34,034 nt of DNA, taken from assembly GCA_947258985.1 (NCBI GenBank), contig CAMYKI010000028.1, forward strand, positions 1 to 34,034, given 5' to 3'. Position 1 is the first letter of the stretch, and each line of letters starts with the position of its first letter. Below the pieces are notes generated by a model. That model ran no database searches, was not told the origin of the DNA, and worked only from the letters and a program-made list of their open reading frames with translations. The position numbers and the translations under genes were made by a program. This DNA is from an uncultured Acidimicrobiaceae bacterium (GTDB taxonomy: Bacteria; Actinomycetota; Acidimicrobiia; Spongiisociales; UBA5794). Below are positions 23,612 to 32,515 of this stretch, one piece after another.

Positions 23612-25606
23612 ATGAAATTCATCGTTCGCAAAGGCTCCGACCCGGTGGCGAGGGCAGACTCGGCGTTGCTCGCCGCTCTTGGATTACCCGGCGGGGGCAT
23701 CGTGAGTATTGGCGCCAGTCACGTTCTGGTCAGCCCCGGCGAGACCACATCAACGAACTCGATCATGCTCGGCGAGGGCGTAATCGCCAATGCCGGGCTG
23801 GCCATCGGCGACACTGTCGACGTCAAGCGGGCGCTGCTTCCCGAAGCCCACCGCGTGACAATCTCCCGCATCGACGCAGCAATCGATGCCAGACACCTAG
23901 CCCGCTCGCTGCAGGGGTCGCCGGTGTCGGAGGGAGACTCAGTCGCCGTCAAGACCGGGTACGGTGCCGACCGCTCGCCGGAATCCGTCGCCGTAAGGAT
24001 CGTATCCGTCACTCCCGGCCCGGCGGCCGTCGTCGGTAGCCGAACGGTCGTCCACGAAGTCGGAGAGACGACAGAAGATGTCGTCGATCAACCGCCTGGC
24101 AGCCCCGCCGGCGAAGCCCCGACAACCGCCGAAGCCCTCCTCGCCGGCCTACCCACCGAAGTCGAAGTCATGACCGGCTGGCTCTCCCTGCTCACCGCAC
24201 CAGGAGACCTGCCCGACGCCTGGGGACTCCCCAAGGTCGCCGGGGTCCTTCTCGAGGGCCCCGCCGGGTGCGGAAAATCCGAGATCGTCGCTGCAGCCGC
24301 CGAAGCGGTCGACGTTTCCGTTCACGAGGTGTCGCTCGAACTGGTCTTCAAGCCGCAGAAGCTGCTCGAGCTGTTGGAAAAGGCCGTCAACAACTCGCCG
24401 CGGCCGTCGGTCATCTTCCTCGACCGTCTCGACGCAGTCGTCGGCGACGACGCCATGTTCCGCAATCAAATCGCCGCCATCATGCGATGGTTCCTCGATG
24501 CCGTTGCCGACCGGCCCCGGCTCGCGTGCGTTCTCGGTGTTTCTTCGGTAGCTCGGCTTCCCGAGGCAGTAGCCAAGTCGGCGTTTCTCCCCCGCACACT
24601 GAGCATTCCCCCGCCCGACCTCGAGCGGCGCGAGCTGCTCTTCGAGGCGGCCCTGGCCCGGGTGCCGAGCGGCGAGATCGACTATGCAGTCCTGGCGGCA
24701 CGAACCGCCGGGTTCTCCGGCGCCGACGTCATTGCTGCCGTGGTCCACGCCTCTGCCCTGGTGGCTCAAGACGGAAGCAACGTCACAGAAGAACTTCTGC
24801 TCAGGGCAGTCGAGGAAACCACCCCATCGCTCGGAACAACCTCTCTCGGAGAGATCCCCAGCTACGGCTTCGAACGGGTAGCCAACCTCGACAAGGTCAA
24901 ACAGCGCCTCACCGAATCGGTGATCTGGCAGATGCAGGAGCCGGAACGTTTCACCCGTCTCGGCATCGAGCCGCCACGCGGACTCCTTCTCTACGGGCCG
25001 CCGGGTACCGGGAAGACATTTGTAATCCGGGCTCTTGCCCACGAAAGCGGCGCTGCCTTCTTCACCATCAAGGGAGCAGAATTGCTCGACAAATACGTCG
25101 GCGAATCGGAACGGGCGGTTCGGGAGGTATTCGCCCGGGCCCGAGCAGTAGCGCCCGCAATCATGTTCTTCGATGAGATCGATGCTCTGGCGCCGGTGAG
25201 GGGCAACTCAACCAACTCGGTCACCGACTCGGTTGTGGCGGCCCTGCTCACTGAACTCGACGGGGTATCCGATCGAGGGGACGTGTTCGCCATCGGGGCC
25301 ACCAATCGGCGCGACCTCGTCGATCCGGCGTTGCTGCGGCCGGGCCGTCTTGAAACCCATCTCCATCTGGGTCTGCCGGCACCGGAGTCACGGCGGGCAT
25401 TCTTCGGCATCTCCGACGTCCCCTTCGCCGACGACATCGATGTCGATGAACTGATCGACGCTACGGAGGGCCTGTCGTTTGCAGACCTGTCCGGCTTGTT
25501 GCGCGAAGCAGCGCTCGGGGCGTTGCGCCGGGACTCCTCCGCGCTGGCCGTCACCAAGGTCGACCTCGATGCGGCCGTCGCCCACTACGAGGACCGCAAG
25601 AGCTAG
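23612..25606 (+). CDS. Cdc48/p97-like double AAA+ ATPase with degenerate first ATPase domain
   Basis: The 664-residue product has an N-terminal substrate-binding region (about residues 1-150) resembling a double-psi barrel, and then two AAA domains. Domain 1 has Walker A GPAGCGKS (K222), but its Walker B reads IFLDRLD, with R272 in place of the catalytic Glu, so it may bind ATP without hydrolysing it. Domain 2 is canonical: GPPGTGKT (462-469, K468), MFFDEID (D521, E522), ATNRRDLVDPALLRPGRLE with sensor and arginine-finger residues, then the lid. Homologues exist in actinobacteria (M. tuberculosis Rv0435c). The expected role is unfolding or disassembly of protein complexes; the partner is unknown. 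It is convergent with hisA, 8 nt apart. Confidence 0.87.
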   Translation: MKFIVRKGSDPVARADSALLAALGLPGGGIVSIGASHVLVSPGETTSTNSIMLGEGVIANAGLAIGDTVDVKRALLPEAHRVTISRIDAAIDARHLARSLQGSPVSEGDSVAVKTGYGADRSPESVAVRIVSVTPGPAAVVGSRTVVHEVGETTEDVVDQPPGSPAGEAPTTAEALLAGLPTEVEVMTGWLSLLTAPGDLPDAWGLPKVAGVLLEGPAGCGKSEIVAAAAEAVDVSVHEVSLELVFKPQKLLELLEKAVNNSPRPSVIFLDRLDAVVGDDAMFRNQIAAIMRWFLDAVADRPRLACVLGVSSVARLPEAVAKSAFLPRTLSIPPPDLERRELLFEAALARVPSGEIDYAVLAARTAGFSGADVIAAVVHASALVAQDGSNVTEELLLRAVEETTPSLGTTSLGEIPSYGFERVANLDKVKQRLTESVIWQMQEPERFTRLGIEPPRGLLLYGPPGTGKTFVIRALAHESGAAFFTIKGAELLDKYVGESERAVREVFARARAVAPAIMFFDEIDALAPVRGNSTNSVTDSVVAALLTELDGVSDRGDVFAIGATNRRDLVDPALLRPGRLETHLHLGLPAPESRRAFFGISDVPFADDIDVDELIDATEGLSFADLSGLLREAALGALRRDSSALAVTKVDLDAAVAHYEDRKS

Positions 25607-25614
25607 GGAGCCTG

Positions 25615-26328
25615 CTATCCGCGGAGCGTCGCCGCCGCCTCGGCAAACGAGAACCGGCCGTCGTAGAGCGCCCGGCCCACGATGACCGCTTCGGCGTCTG
25701 TCCTCGTCAGGGTTGCCAGGTCGTCGAGTCTCCCCACTCCGCCGGAGGCGATCAGCGCCATTTCCGGTGCCGCCTCTCGTACCGACTCGATGAGAGATAC
25801 ATCCGGCCCCGTCAGCATTCCATCGCCGGCGATGCCCGTCACCAATGCTCGCTCGACGCCGGCGGCGACAAGATCTCCCACCACGGCAGCGACGTCGCGG
25901 CCCTCGTCGCGCCATCCCGCCCCGGTGGCCCGCCCTTCTTTCACATCAATTGCAGCGACCACCGCGGCGGCACCCACCGTCGCAACGATGTCCGTCACGA
26001 CTGCCCTGTCCCATACGGCTGCGGTGCCGAGCACCGCCCGGCTTGCCCCTGCCTCGATGAGGTTCGCCGCATCCTGGAGAGATCTGATCCCGCCGCCCAG
26101 TTGAAACGGCAAACCGGTTGCCCCGAGTCGTTCCCACAACGAGCGATCGCCGGTTCCATCGCGGGCCCCGGCGAGATCAACGACATGAACAATGCGGGCG
26201 CCTTGCCCCACCCACCACGCAAGCGTTTCTGCCGGGTCCTCGGCATAGACCGTCACATCGTCGTAGCTGCCTTGCCGCAGCCGTACCACACGCCCGTCGA
26301 GAACGTCCACCGCCGGAATCACATACAC
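25615..26328 (-). CDS. hisA: Phosphoribosylformimino-AICAR ribotide isomerase (HisA)
   Basis: The 237-residue (beta/alpha)8-barrel catalyses the fourth step of histidine synthesis, the ProFAR to PRFAR isomerisation. The start reads MYVIPAVDVLDGRVVRLRQG with catalytic D8, and the second catalytic Asp is in VVAAIDVKEGRATGAGW. Phosphate-binding loops are at QLGGGIRS and ASGGVGR. Actinobacterial PriA, which also does the TrpF reaction, is a close relative; I cannot exclude that dual function. The GTG start has GGAG (26336-26339 on the plus strand) 7 nt upstream. It is divergent from the rest of the his genes, sharing a probable operator. Confidence 0.92.
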   Translation of the reverse strand: MYVIPAVDVLDGRVVRLRQGSYDDVTVYAEDPAETLAWWVGQGARIVHVVDLAGARDGTGDRSLWERLGATGLPFQLGGGIRSLQDAANLIEAGASRAVLGTAAVWDRAVVTDIVATVGAAAVVAAIDVKEGRATGAGWRDEGRDVAAVVGDLVAAGVERALVTGIAGDGMLTGPDVSLIESVREAAPEMALIASGGVGRLDDLATLTRTDAEAVIVGRALYDGRFSFAEAAATLRG

Positions 26329-26346
26329 GCTTCTTCTCCATCATTC

Positions 26347-26393
26347 TTGTATTTCTGTGCTAACGTGTTAAAACACTAGCGCATCGAACTCAA
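26347..26393. promoter_or_regulatory. Divergent his promoters with shared TTAA-centred palindromic operator
   Basis: A 22-bp imperfect palindrome at 26359-26380 is centred exactly on TTAA (26368-26371). It has outer arms GCTA/TAGC and 8 of 11 symmetric pairs. It covers the -10 of a plus-strand promoter (-35 TTGTAT 26347-26352, -10 TAAAAC 26369-26374). It also covers the -10 of a minus-strand promoter for hisA (-35 TTGAGT at 26388-26393, -10 TAACAC at 26365-26370, minus strand). The CTA...TTAA...TAG layout resembles the E. coli TrpR operator (CTAG/TTAA/CTAG), and the first plus-strand gene encodes a TrpR-family protein. I infer autoregulated control of all his genes. Confidence 0.55.
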
Positions 26394-26411
26394 CGATGAA
26401 AGGACACCGGA

Positions 26412-26723
26412 ATGGTGATGGCAAGCGACGACTGGCGCAACGACGCCACGGCTGCGCTGTTTGAAGCCGTCGTCACGCTGGAAACCCGGGACGAAGCAGC
26501 CCACTTCTTCCGTGACCTCTGCACGCGTCGCGAATTGGAGGAGATTTCGCAGAGGTGGGCGGTCGTACGCCAGCTCGGGGCCGGGCGACCTTATCGAGAG
26601 ATAGCTGCCGATACCGGTGTCTCGACCGCAACCATCGTGCGCATCAACCAATGGCTCCAGCACGGTACCGGGGGCTACCGGGCGATGCTCGACAAACTTG
26701 AAACCACCCAGGAAGAAACATGA
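26412..26723 (+). CDS. yerC: TrpR-family regulator, YerC/HisR type
   Basis: The 103-residue protein of the TrpR/YerC-YecD family has the core helix-turn-helix (ELEEISQRWAVVRQLGAGRPYREIAADTGVSTATIVRINQWL). Family members of this kind have been predicted (as HisR) to repress histidine genes in Gram-positive bacteria. Here it is the first gene of the his operon, directly beside a TTAA-centred palindrome, which fits autoregulation with histidine as corepressor (inference). The Shine-Dalgarno AAAGGA (26399-26404) lies 7 nt upstream. The stop overlaps hisG (ATGA). Confidence 0.87.
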   Translation: MVMASDDWRNDATAALFEAVVTLETRDEAAHFFRDLCTRRELEEISQRWAVVRQLGAGRPYREIAADTGVSTATIVRINQWLQHGTGGYRAMLDKLETTQEET

Positions 26724-27574
26724 CCTACCGACTTGCCCTACCCAACAAGGGACGGCTCCAGCAACCGACGGCGACCCTGCTCAAGCAGGCCGGTCTCGGA
26801 TACGAGAAGACCGACCGCGCCCTGGCAGTCCCGGTGCGCAATATGGATCTCGAGGCGTTGTTCGTCCGCACAGACGACGTTTGCGAGTTCGTTGCCGATG
26901 GTGTCGCAGATCTGGGAATCACCGGCATCGACCTGCTCAGCGAGAGCGGAACGAACCTCGAGATAATCGCCAAACTCGGCTACGGCCATTGCCGGCTCGC
27001 TGCGGCGGTGCCCAAGGCCTCCCCCATCGCCTCTCTTGAGGATCTCGCCGGAGCCAGGATCGCCACATCGCACCCGGTCACCACCCAGGCATTCTTCGCC
27101 GACAGAGAGATTCCGATCACAACGGTGCCGCTGAGTGGATCAGTCGAGGTTGCTCCCAAGCTCGACATCGCCGACGCCATCGTCGACCTCGTCTCGAGTG
27201 GCTCGACCATGCTCATCAACGGCTTGCGGCCGATTGCCGACATCATCGAATCGGAGGCGGTCCTTGTCGGTCGACCGGGAACTCTTGCAAAGACCAACGG
27301 GACGATCGCACAGGTAGTGCTCATGATGCAGTCGGTGGTTGCTGCGAGACGCAAGCGCTACATAATGATGAACGCCCCGACCACGGCCGTCGCCGACGTC
27401 GAATCCATAATCCCCGGGTTCGAAGCGCCCACGGTGATCCCGCTCGCCCACGAGGGCATGGTTGCGATTCACTCCGTCGTCGACACGGATGAACTGTGGC
27501 GAGTGCTCCCCCGCCTCAGAGAGGCCGGCGCCAGTGGAATCCTGGTTCTCCCGATCGACCAGCTGATCCAATGA
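26720..27574 (+). CDS. hisG: ATP phosphoribosyltransferase, long form (HisG)
   Basis: The 284-residue enzyme joins ATP and PRPP in the first committed step of histidine synthesis. RLALPNKGRLQQPT starts the catalytic domain, and the PRPP-binding loop is recognisable around DLVSSGSTMLINGLRPI. The C-terminal ~75 residues (KRYIMMNAPTTAVADVESIIPGFEAPTVIPL...VVDTDELWRVLPRLREAGASGILVLPI) are the ACT-like regulatory domain of the long form, so it is probably feedback-inhibited by histidine and does not need HisZ. It overlaps yerC and hisD by 4 nt each. Confidence 0.95.
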   Translation: MTYRLALPNKGRLQQPTATLLKQAGLGYEKTDRALAVPVRNMDLEALFVRTDDVCEFVADGVADLGITGIDLLSESGTNLEIIAKLGYGHCRLAAAVPKASPIASLEDLAGARIATSHPVTTQAFFADREIPITTVPLSGSVEVAPKLDIADAIVDLVSSGSTMLINGLRPIADIIESEAVLVGRPGTLAKTNGTIAQVVLMMQSVVAARRKRYIMMNAPTTAVADVESIIPGFEAPTVIPLAHEGMVAIHSVVDTDELWRVLPRLREAGASGILVLPIDQLIQ

Positions 27575-28878
27575 CCATGAATGTCAGAACCATCTACCTC
27601 GAAGAATTGGCACCTGAAGACAGGTCCGCGCTCCTCCGCCGATCTGCGGTTCCGGATCAGGAGATGCGAACGGCCGCTGCCGAAATAGTCTCCAGGGTCC
27701 GCCACGGAGGGGACGATGCGCTCCGGGCCGCCAACGACTCCTACGGAGGCGGGCGGAGCACCGGCGATTTGCGTATCGAACCGGCTGAAATCGGCCGTGC
27801 TTTGGCTGAGATCGACGTCTCGACCCGCCTCGCTCTGGAGCAAGCGATCACCAACATCCGCAAGGCCCATGAACAGCAACTCCCCCAAGACCGGACCATC
27901 GAGACCGTACCGGGCGTGACTATCGATCGTCGCTGGACCCCGCTGCGCCGCATCGGTGTCTACGTTCCCGGCGGTCGAGCCGCCTACCCGTCGAGCCTTC
28001 TCATGGGCGTGATCCCAGCCCAGGTCGCGGGCGTCGGCGAAATCGCCGTCACCAGCCCCGCCGACGATACCGGCACCGTCTCTTCGACCATGCTGGCAGC
28101 CGCGGCGCTGCTGGGAGTCGACGAGGTCTATGCAACAGGAGGGGCCCAGGCAATAGCGGCTCTGGCCTACGGCACCGAAAGCATCGAACCCGTGCAAAAG
28201 ATCGTCGGCCCGGGCAATGCGTGGGTTACCGCGGCGAAGTTGATCGTCTATGGCGATGTTGGCGTCGATCTGCCGGCCGGACCCAGCGAAGCCCTCGTCC
28301 TGGCTGACGGTACCGCCGACGCCGAGATCATCGCCGCCGATCTGATGTGCCAAGCCGAGCACGGTCCGGAATCACCAGTGGCCCTGGTCACAACCGACAC
28401 CGTGTTCGCCGAAGAAGTGATCGGACACATCGACAAGCTGCTCCCCCAACTCGAGCGCAGCGGCACCATTCGGGCGGCACTGGTCGACCACGGCCTCATT
28501 GTCATGTGCAACTCGATGGATGCCGCCATCGACTTTGCCAACGAGTACGCACCGGAGCACCTCACAATCCACACCGAGAACGCCACCGACGACGCCTTGC
28601 GCGCTACCGCCGCGGGCTCGGTCTTTGTTGGTCACTGGGCACCCGAATCCGCCGGCGACTACGCCACCGGAGCAAACCACGTCCTTCCGACCGGCGGCCT
28701 CGCTGCCGCCTATGGGCCGTTGAGCGTCGAGGACTGCGGATCATGGCGCCAGGTGCAAACGTTGTCTGAAACCGGTCTGGCCACTCTCAGACCAACGATC
28801 AGCTCGCTTGCTGAGGCGGAAGGCCTCACCGCCCACAAGCTCGCAGTCGACATTCGCTTCGAAAGGGAAGGCCAATGA
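27571..28878 (+). CDS. hisD: Histidinol dehydrogenase (HisD)
   Basis: The 435-residue zinc enzyme oxidises histidinol to histidine in two NAD+-dependent steps. Signature segments are GVYVPGGRAAYPSSLLMGVIPAQVAGV, KIVGPGNAWVTAAK, GVDLPAGPSEALVLAD and QAEHGPESPVALVT (metal and catalytic residues). GDYATGANHVLPTGGLA lies near the C-terminus. The ATG at 27571 overlaps the hisG stop (ATGA); the upstream extension of the frame is a shadow inside hisG. The next M (27577) is a possible alternative. Confidence 0.96.
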   Translation: MTMNVRTIYLEELAPEDRSALLRRSAVPDQEMRTAAAEIVSRVRHGGDDALRAANDSYGGGRSTGDLRIEPAEIGRALAEIDVSTRLALEQAITNIRKAHEQQLPQDRTIETVPGVTIDRRWTPLRRIGVYVPGGRAAYPSSLLMGVIPAQVAGVGEIAVTSPADDTGTVSSTMLAAAALLGVDEVYATGGAQAIAALAYGTESIEPVQKIVGPGNAWVTAAKLIVYGDVGVDLPAGPSEALVLADGTADAEIIAADLMCQAEHGPESPVALVTTDTVFAEEVIGHIDKLLPQLERSGTIRAALVDHGLIVMCNSMDAAIDFANEYAPEHLTIHTENATDDALRATAAGSVFVGHWAPESAGDYATGANHVLPTGGLAAAYGPLSVEDCGSWRQVQTLSETGLATLRPTISSLAEAEGLTAHKLAVDIRFEREGQ

Positions 28879-29927
28879 AGGCTCCCAAGTATCAATGGCA
28901 ACCCACAACGGCCGAAATCGCAACCGCCGCCGGCATCCCCCCGGACCAAGTGGAGCGTTTCGACCACAACACCTCCCCCTTCCCCACGGACTGGGCCCCA
29001 GCCGTAGCGATCCGTTCCCTCTCCGGGCTCAACGAGTACCCGGGTGCCGACTACCGCGGTCTCCGCGTCGCTGCAGCCGACTCGAGCGGGCTGACCTCCG
29101 ACCAGATCGTCCCCGGAGCCGGTGCCGACGAGCTCATACTGCTGTGCGGCAGGGCCTTCCTCGAACGGGGCGATACCGCCGTGGCGGCGACACCGACATA
29201 CCCGCTCTACGAGATCTCCACACTCCAGGCAGGCGGAGTATTCCAGTCGATCCCGAGCGCCTCACCGAATTTCGAGTTCCCCGCCGACGAGGTAATCCGT
29301 TCCGCCCGCGACGCCGATCTTGTGTGGATATGCACCCCCAGCAATCCGATCGGCAACACTGTTGATGACGACGTCGTCGAGGCTGCCATCGCTGCCACCG
29401 ACGGACTGGTCGTCGTTGACGGCGCCTATGCCGAGTTCGGGGATCAAGACTGGACCGAGCGTGTCGAGAGTCACCACAATCTCATAGTTCTCCGAACCCT
29501 GTCCAAGGCCTATGGACTTGCCGGGGCACGAGTCGGCTATGCCATGGCCCACCCCGACCTCGTCGCAGCAATCGACGCGGTACGGCCGCCGGGCAGCATC
29601 TCGTCGACGTCGGTCGACCTTGCCCTGGCCGCGCTGGACTCACCCTCCCAGATGCGCCGGACCGTAGCCGCCACCATCGAGAGTCGTAGTGAACTCGCTA
29701 CCCGGCTGACGGATCTCGGCCTTCGGGTCCTACCGTCGACGACCAACTTCTTGCTGTGCGAGGTGGGCCCGGAGTCCCACTCTGTCGCACAACAACTGAT
29801 CGACGTGGGCCTAGTACCGCGCAAGTTCCCCATCGACGGTCCCCTGGGGGAACACCTCAGGTTCACGGTGCGAACCGCCCCGGCTCACGACCGTCTCATA
29901 TCGGCCTTGGAAAGGTGTCTGCGATGA
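28875..29927 (+). CDS. hisC: Histidinol-phosphate aminotransferase (HisC)
   Basis: The 350-residue fold-type I PLP aminotransferase converts imidazole-acetol phosphate to histidinol phosphate. The N-terminus carries FDHNTSPFPTDWAP and LNEYPGADYRGLR. The cofactor region GAGADELILLCGRAFL, the cofactor-binding CTPSNPIGNT and the Schiff-base lysine K211 in RTLSKAYGLAGARVGYA are all present. The last residues (HLRFTVRTAPAHDRLISAL) include the usual carboxylate-binding Arg. It overlaps hisD and hisB by 4 nt each. Confidence 0.94.
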   Translation: MKAPKYQWQPTTAEIATAAGIPPDQVERFDHNTSPFPTDWAPAVAIRSLSGLNEYPGADYRGLRVAAADSSGLTSDQIVPGAGADELILLCGRAFLERGDTAVAATPTYPLYEISTLQAGGVFQSIPSASPNFEFPADEVIRSARDADLVWICTPSNPIGNTVDDDVVEAAIAATDGLVVVDGAYAEFGDQDWTERVESHHNLIVLRTLSKAYGLAGARVGYAMAHPDLVAAIDAVRPPGSISSTSVDLALAALDSPSQMRRTVAATIESRSELATRLTDLGLRVLPSTTNFLLCEVGPESHSVAQQLIDVGLVPRKFPIDGPLGEHLRFTVRTAPAHDRLISALERCLR

Positions 29928-30508
29928 AAAGAAGCTCATCTGTGCAAAGAACCACGAGGGAAACTGATGTCAGCATCACTCTGGATCTCGACGGAACCGG
30001 ACAGGTGGACATCTCGACCGGTGTCGGGTTCTACGACCACATGTTGTCCGCATTCGGACACCATGCCCTCTTGGACCTTTCGATAGCCACCACCGGAGAC
30101 CTGCATGTCGACGAGCACCACACGGTCGAAGACACTGCGCTCGTCCTCGGTTCCGCCATCGCCGACGCCATCGGGGACCGATCAGGGATCCGACGGTACG
30201 GCTCGGCGACCATCCCCATGGACGAAGCCGTGGCAACAGCTGTCGTCGACATCGGAGGGCGACCCTATGCCGTCATCGACCTGCCGTTCACGACCGAACG
30301 ACTCGGAACGCTCGGCACCCAGATGATCCCTCACGCGCTCGAGGCGTTCGCACGCAGCGCCGGGGCCACGATCCACATAACCGGCACTGGCGTCAACGAT
30401 CACCACATCGCGGAGGCTGCCTTCAAGGCTCTTGCCTATGCGGTGCGGGCGGCCGTCGAACTCGACCCACGTCGCACCGGCATCGCCTCGACAAAAGGTA
30501 CCGCGTGA
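29924..30508 (+). CDS. hisB: Imidazoleglycerol-phosphate dehydratase (HisB)
   Basis: The 194-residue monofunctional enzyme is without the phosphatase domain found in E. coli HisB. Mn-binding motifs are present: FYDHMLSAFGHHALLDL, VDEHHTVEDTALVLG and GVNDHHIAEAAFKALAYAVR. As no phosphatase is encoded in this cluster, histinol-phosphate phosphatase activity must come from elsewhere in the genome. The ATG at 29924 overlaps the hisC stop; the long open frame upstream is a shadow of hisC. Confidence 0.95.
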   Translation: MKRSSSVQRTTRETDVSITLDLDGTGQVDISTGVGFYDHMLSAFGHHALLDLSIATTGDLHVDEHHTVEDTALVLGSAIADAIGDRSGIRRYGSATIPMDEAVATAVVDIGGRPYAVIDLPFTTERLGTLGTQMIPHALEAFARSAGATIHITGTGVNDHHIAEAAFKALAYAVRAAVELDPRRTGIASTKGTA

Positions 30509-31119
30509 CCTCAGTCGCCGTCGTCGACCACGGGGCGGGCAATCTCGTGTCCATCGCTCAGGGGCTAGAGCGGGCCGGTGCTGCGGTGACCGTCACCGGA
30601 ACACCAGACGGCCTGGCCGGGGTAGATGGCGTGGTCCTTCCCGGAGTGGGCACCACAGGGGCCGCCATGCGCCGGCTAACCGCTGCCGGGTTGGTCCAAC
30701 CGCTGCGTGCCTGGGATGGGCCTCTCCTGGGCATCTGCGTCGGACTGCAACTGTTCTTCGAGCACTCCGAAGAGGATGGAACGGACGCCCTGGGACTGAT
30801 GCCGGGCCGGGTCACCCGGCTCGAGGGAGCCCCGCTGCTCCCTCATATCGGATGGAACGATGTCTCGTTCATGTCCGATCCTCTGTTCGCCGGGATACCC
30901 GAAGAAGCGACGTTCTACTTCGTTCATTCATTTGCCGTAGTGCCAGAAGACGCCGGCGCCATCATCGCCAGAACCGAATACGGAGAGTCCTTCGTTGCCG
31001 GGGCCCGCTCCAGCAATCGGGTGGGGGTTCAGTTCCACCCGGAGCGATCCGGACCCGCCGGCCTGAGGATGCTTGCTAATTTTGTCACCGCTTGCGGGGA
31101 GGCCGCGAATGCTACGTAG
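30505..31119 (+). CDS. hisH: Imidazole glycerol phosphate synthase glutaminase subunit (HisH)
   Basis: The 204-residue class I glutamine amidotransferase feeds ammonia to HisF. The nucleophile is C78 in [13 protein letters not shown]; the remaining triad members are H178 and E180 in FHPERSG. The N-terminus ([22 protein letters not shown]) is typical. The GTG start overlaps the hisB stop (GTGA), and the gene overlaps hisF by 11 nt. Confidence 0.95.
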   Translation: MTSVAVVDHGAGNLVSIAQGLERAGAAVTVTGTPDGLAGVDGVVLPGVGTTGAAMRRLTAAGLVQPLRAWDGPLLGICVGLQLFFEHSEEDGTDALGLMPGRVTRLEGAPLLPHIGWNDVSFMSDPLFAGIPEEATFYFVHSFAVVPEDAGAIIARTEYGESFVAGARSSNRVGVQFHPERSGPAGLRMLANFVTACGEAANAT

Positions 31120-31873
31120 GCGGGTCATCCCCTGTCTCGACGTGACCGAAGGACGGGTCGTCAAGGGCGTCAACTTCGTGAACCTCACGGACGAGGGCGA
31201 TCCCGTCGACCTCGCCGAGAGATACGTCGCTGAGGGCGCCGACGAGATCTGTTTCCTCGACATCACCGCGTCCTCCGACAACAGAACCACAATGCTCGAC
31301 GTGGTGCGACGGACAGCCGAACACGTCTTCGTCCCTCTCACCGTCGGTGGCGGGGTGCGGACGGTCGCCGACATGCGGGCAACACTGCGGGCGGGCGCCG
31401 ACAAGGTATCGGTGAACTCTGCGGCGGTACAACGACCCGATCTGATCGACGAGTGCGCCGCCGCGTTCGGCTCGCAGTGCGTGGTGCTGGCGGTTGACGC
31501 CAGACGCCGGAAGGAGACTGCGGGCTGGGAAGTCGTCATACAGGGTGGCCGCACCCCAACCGGCCTCGACGCCATCGTTTGGATCTCAGAGGCGGTGGCA
31601 CGAGGTGCAGGCGAGATACTGCTCACATCGATGGATCGTGACGGCACAAAGGACGGATACGACCTCGAACTGCTGGAGGCGGTCCGGGACGCGGTGACCG
31701 TTCCGGTGATTGCATCGGGAGGAGCAGGAACCATCGAGCACTGCGTCGATGCTCTCCAGCCGGGGCGGGCCGACGCCGTGCTGGCCGCATCGATATTTCA
31801 CAGATCGGAGATCGACATCGAAGACCTCAAGCGAGGACTCGCTTCCGCCGGACTACCCGCGAGAACATCATGA
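31109..31873 (+). CDS. hisF: Imidazole glycerol phosphate synthase cyclase subunit (HisF)
   Basis: The 254-residue (beta/alpha)8-barrel makes imidazole glycerol phosphate and AICAR from PRFAR and ammonia. The start [20 protein letters not shown] carries catalytic D11. The second catalytic Asp is in [28 protein letters not shown], and phosphate loops are at VGGGVRT and IASGGAGT. The ATG at 31109 lies inside the end of hisH; the frame's upstream opening at 31073 is not needed. It overlaps hisIE by 4 nt. Confidence 0.95.
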   Translation: MLRRRVIPCLDVTEGRVVKGVNFVNLTDEGDPVDLAERYVAEGADEICFLDITASSDNRTTMLDVVRRTAEHVFVPLTVGGGVRTVADMRATLRAGADKVSVNSAAVQRPDLIDECAAAFGSQCVVLAVDARRRKETAGWEVVIQGGRTPTGLDAIVWISEAVARGAGEILLTSMDRDGTKDGYDLELLEAVRDAVTVPVIASGGAGTIEHCVDALQPGRADAVLAASIFHRSEIDIEDLKRGLASAGLPARTS

Positions 31874-32481
31874 CGAGCAAGATCACGTTCGGGCAAGACG
31901 GCCTCGTCCCGGGGATCGTGCAGGATGCCACCACAGGACGGGTTTTGATGCTCGGGTACCTCAATAAGGAGAGCTTGAAGCTCACGACAGAAACGGGACG
32001 GGTCCACTTCTGGAGCCGATCCCGGTCCGAGATGTGGGAGAAGGGAGCGACAAGCGGCAACTACCTGGATGTGGTGTCGATTACCGCCGACTGTGACACC
32101 GATGCCCTTCTCATCAAAGCGCACCCCCAGGGCCCTACCTGCCACACCGGTGCCGTCGGCTGCTTCGAAGATAGTTCTCTCGGCGAGGGCTTTGCGGAGC
32201 TGGAGCGACTGTGGAGCACCATCACCGATCGGGTTGCCGCGCCCACGCCCGACTCGTATACGGCGAGGCTTGCTGCTGCCGGGCCAGATCTGACCGGCCG
32301 CAAGCTCGTCGAAGAGGCAACCGAAACACTTATCGCCGCCAAGAATCACGAAGAAGGGGGCTCGGCAGAGCGGGTCATCGAGGAGAGCGCCGACGTGGTT
32401 TATCACCTTCTCGCTCTTCTGGCAGAGCGGGGCATCCCCGCCCGAAGCGTCATCGCAGAGCTCGACAAAAGGGCGCGCTGA
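31870..32481 (+). CDS. hisI: Bifunctional phosphoribosyl-AMP cyclohydrolase / phosphoribosyl-ATP pyrophosphatase (HisIE)
   Basis: The 203-residue fusion performs steps 2 and 3 of histidine synthesis. The N-terminal cyclohydrolase (about residues 1-110) shows [32 protein letters not shown] and the metal/zinc region [26 protein letters not shown]. The C-terminal pyrophosphatase (about 115-203) shows [15 protein letters not shown] and [17 protein letters not shown], the MazG-like metal motif. The fusion differs from the separate hisI and hisE genes of mycobacteria. It is the last gene of the his operon; no terminator is evident. Confidence 0.94.
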   Translation: MTSKITFGQDGLVPGIVQDATTGRVLMLGYLNKESLKLTTETGRVHFWSRSRSEMWEKGATSGNYLDVVSITADCDTDALLIKAHPQGPTCHTGAVGCFEDSSLGEGFAELERLWSTITDRVAAPTPDSYTARLAAAGPDLTGRKLVEEATETLIAAKNHEEGGSAERVIEESADVVYHLLALLAERGIPARSVIAELDKRAR

Positions 32482-32503
32482 CACCGCCGGTCGGTTGAGG
32501 TCG

Positions 32504-32509
32504 TACACT
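32504..32509 (+). promoter_or_regulatory. Candidate -10 box (TACACT) for the TlpA-like gene
   Basis: TACACT, 6 nt (cccccg), ATG at 32516; no Shine-Dalgarno. It suggests that the downstream pair is expressed separately from the his operon and supports the ATG at 32516 rather than the frame opening at 32495. Confidence 0.45.
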
Positions 32510-32515
32510 CCCCCG

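Noticed and set aside
26396-26464. Small frame upstream of yerC as a histidine leader peptide
   Set aside because: It has only two scattered His codons, overlaps yerC out of frame and has no attenuator hairpin.
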